Part shown: in pieces, positions 62,855-64,000 of the stretch
Position numbering within the stretch: the first letter of the stretch is position 1
Layout: each line of letters begins with the position of its first letter
Assembly (NCBI GenBank): GCA_905116865.2
Contig: CAJHNH020002471.1
Location: forward strand, 43,301 to 107,300
DNA: 64,000 bases
Reading direction: 5' to 3'
Source: Candidula unifasciata
Taxonomy: Eukaryota > Mollusca > Gastropoda > Stylommatophora > Geomitridae
Notes under the pieces: generated by a model
Databases searched by the model: none
Told to the model about the DNA's origin: nothing
Seen by the model: the letters and a program-made list of their open reading frames with translations, nothing else
Made by a program: the position numbers and the translations under genes

Positions 62855-63455
62855 CTGATTGATTGTTCTGATGATGGATACTGAGCTTGAGGGTCATCAT
62901 CATCATCCTGTTGTGCCATTATAGATCACATAAGGCAGTTTATTCTGACAGTCCGCTCTGTCCTTTGACATTGTTTCAATATATAATTGATGGAATCCAC
63001 TCTAGCACCTTTGCTCTTTTTCATCAACGTTTCTCTGAGGGTTTCTTTTGGGCATCCTCGTCGCAGCGAGAGAGCATGAAAGTGCAGTGACATAATATTT
63101 GTCCACCCAAAAAAAAAGCTTACAACTAGCGTGTATGAAAGTAAATGTTCATTATTTATCGGCATTCATTGAAAGTAGATGTTACCTAACAATATAAAAA
63201 TTGGAAACTGTTGTGGCCAGTGGAATTTGAACTAGCTACCTAGGAGATTTCTCCATGTTCTACAGTCCCAGGTTTTATGTGTATCAAGTTAGTGTTGGGT
63301 AACATGTTTCAGAACTAGGTAGAATATGACTATTGCTGATGGAAAAATTGTTGATAGGTTTTTGAGTCAGGGCTTGGTCATCAGAAGTGTGTCTGATATA
63401 ATGAACATTGAACAAACATGTGTCTTTTATCTAGTCAGCTGAGGCCAAGGCTTCT
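62855..63455. other. Nothing recognised
   Basis: No coding or tandem signal noted; an A-run lies near 63110. Confidence 0.4.
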
Positions 63456-63459
63456 TTCC

Positions 63460-63610
63460 ATCCTAGTTGTCCATCCTTGACCTTGAGAGGAACAGCTAGA
63501 CAGACATATAATCAGACTGTTACTGGTACTGTTAGTATTGGAACTCTGCACTGGCTGCTGAAGATGTGGATGGAGCCCTTATAGGAATGCTCTGAGAGCT
63601 CTGATGCCAG
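63460..63610 (+). mobile_element. LINE-C 3' fragment
   Basis: Contains TGACCTTGAGAGGAACAGCT, CAGACTGTTACTGGTACTGT and TGGCTGCTGAAGATGTGGAT, as in the end of the 2.3-3.5 kb copy. Confidence 0.7.
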
Positions 63611-63679
63611 TTCTTGAATCAACTCAACTAATTCATCCTTTCTGTCTGAGGTGTGGCAAGTGGTGCCTTTCACTTGTAG

Positions 63680-63965
63680 TGTCAGGAGCCAAGTAGTAGT
63701 GTCAGGAGCTGAGTAGTAGTGTCAGGAGCTAAGTAGTAGTGTCAGGAGCTAAGTAGTAGTGTCAGGGGCTAAGTAGTAGTGTCAGGGGCTAAGTAGTAGT
63801 GTCAGGGGCTAAGTAGTAGTGTCAGGGGCTAAGTAGTAGTGTCAGGAGCTAAGTAGTAGTGTCAGGAGCTAAGTAGTAGTGTCAGGAGCTAAGTAGTAGT
63901 GTCAGGAGCTAAGTAGTAGTGTCAGGAGTTAAGTAGTAGTGTCAGGAGCTAAGTAGTAGTGGCGG
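63680..63965. repeat. 20-bp minisatellite, about 14 copies
   Basis: Unit AGTAGTAGTGTCAGGAGCTA with a GGGGCTA variant block in the middle; ends shortly before the window edge. Confidence 0.96.
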
Positions 63966-64000
63966 AGCTATGTTGTATAGTGGATACATTTTTGCTGATC

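Overview
This is animal nuclear DNA: split genes with GT-AG introns, many minisatellites, and dense SINEs and truncated non-LTR retrotransposons. Repeat content suggests a mollusc, probably a gastropod. That is an inference from repeat style and from a SPIN-like hAT transposon; no species marker is present. I found no bacterial genes, CRISPR arrays, rRNA or free-standing tRNA genes.

Two host genes lie head to head, about 3.5 kb apart. On the + strand, 20429-60720 holds a complete RTF1 gene (Paf1-complex subunit): 17 coding exons, 691 residues, with every exon phase closing correctly. On the - strand, 16948 down to 1715 holds the first five coding exons (547 codons) of a ZFYVE1/DFCP1-like gene. 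Two of those exons (5156-5253 and 1715-1829) are small and were found by reading the - strand for homology and splice phase. The gene runs off the left edge before its FYVE domains. Its P-loop is degenerate.

Everything else is intronic, intergenic or repetitive. I sorted the retroelements into working families (labels are mine). LINE-A, LINE-B and LINE-E are reverse-transcriptase 3' ends. LINE-C and LINE-D are RNase H-bearing 3' ends. SINE-1 is a tRNA-headed family with a shared central domain and at least 13 copies. Repeat F is a 200-300 bp repeat with six copies. SINE-2, SINE-3 and repeat S4 are minor families. DNA transposons are a mariner split by a LINE, a SPIN-like hAT MITE, and a second hAT-like MITE. 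Several insertions keep target-site duplications, so nesting order can be read: LINE-B was hit by a solo LTR, which was hit by LINE-D; another LINE-D copy was hit by LINE-A.

Tandem arrays occupy much of the RTF1 introns, with units of 20 to 99 bp. The 45-bp array at 53.7-56.1 kb is the largest. The most notable array begins exactly at the 5' splice site of RTF1 exon 8 and repeats that splice-donor sequence about 18 more times.

I saw no clearly new multi-gene system. The best leads are the amplified splice donor, the SPIN-like element, the degenerate ZFYVE1 P-loop, and the dated nested insertions.
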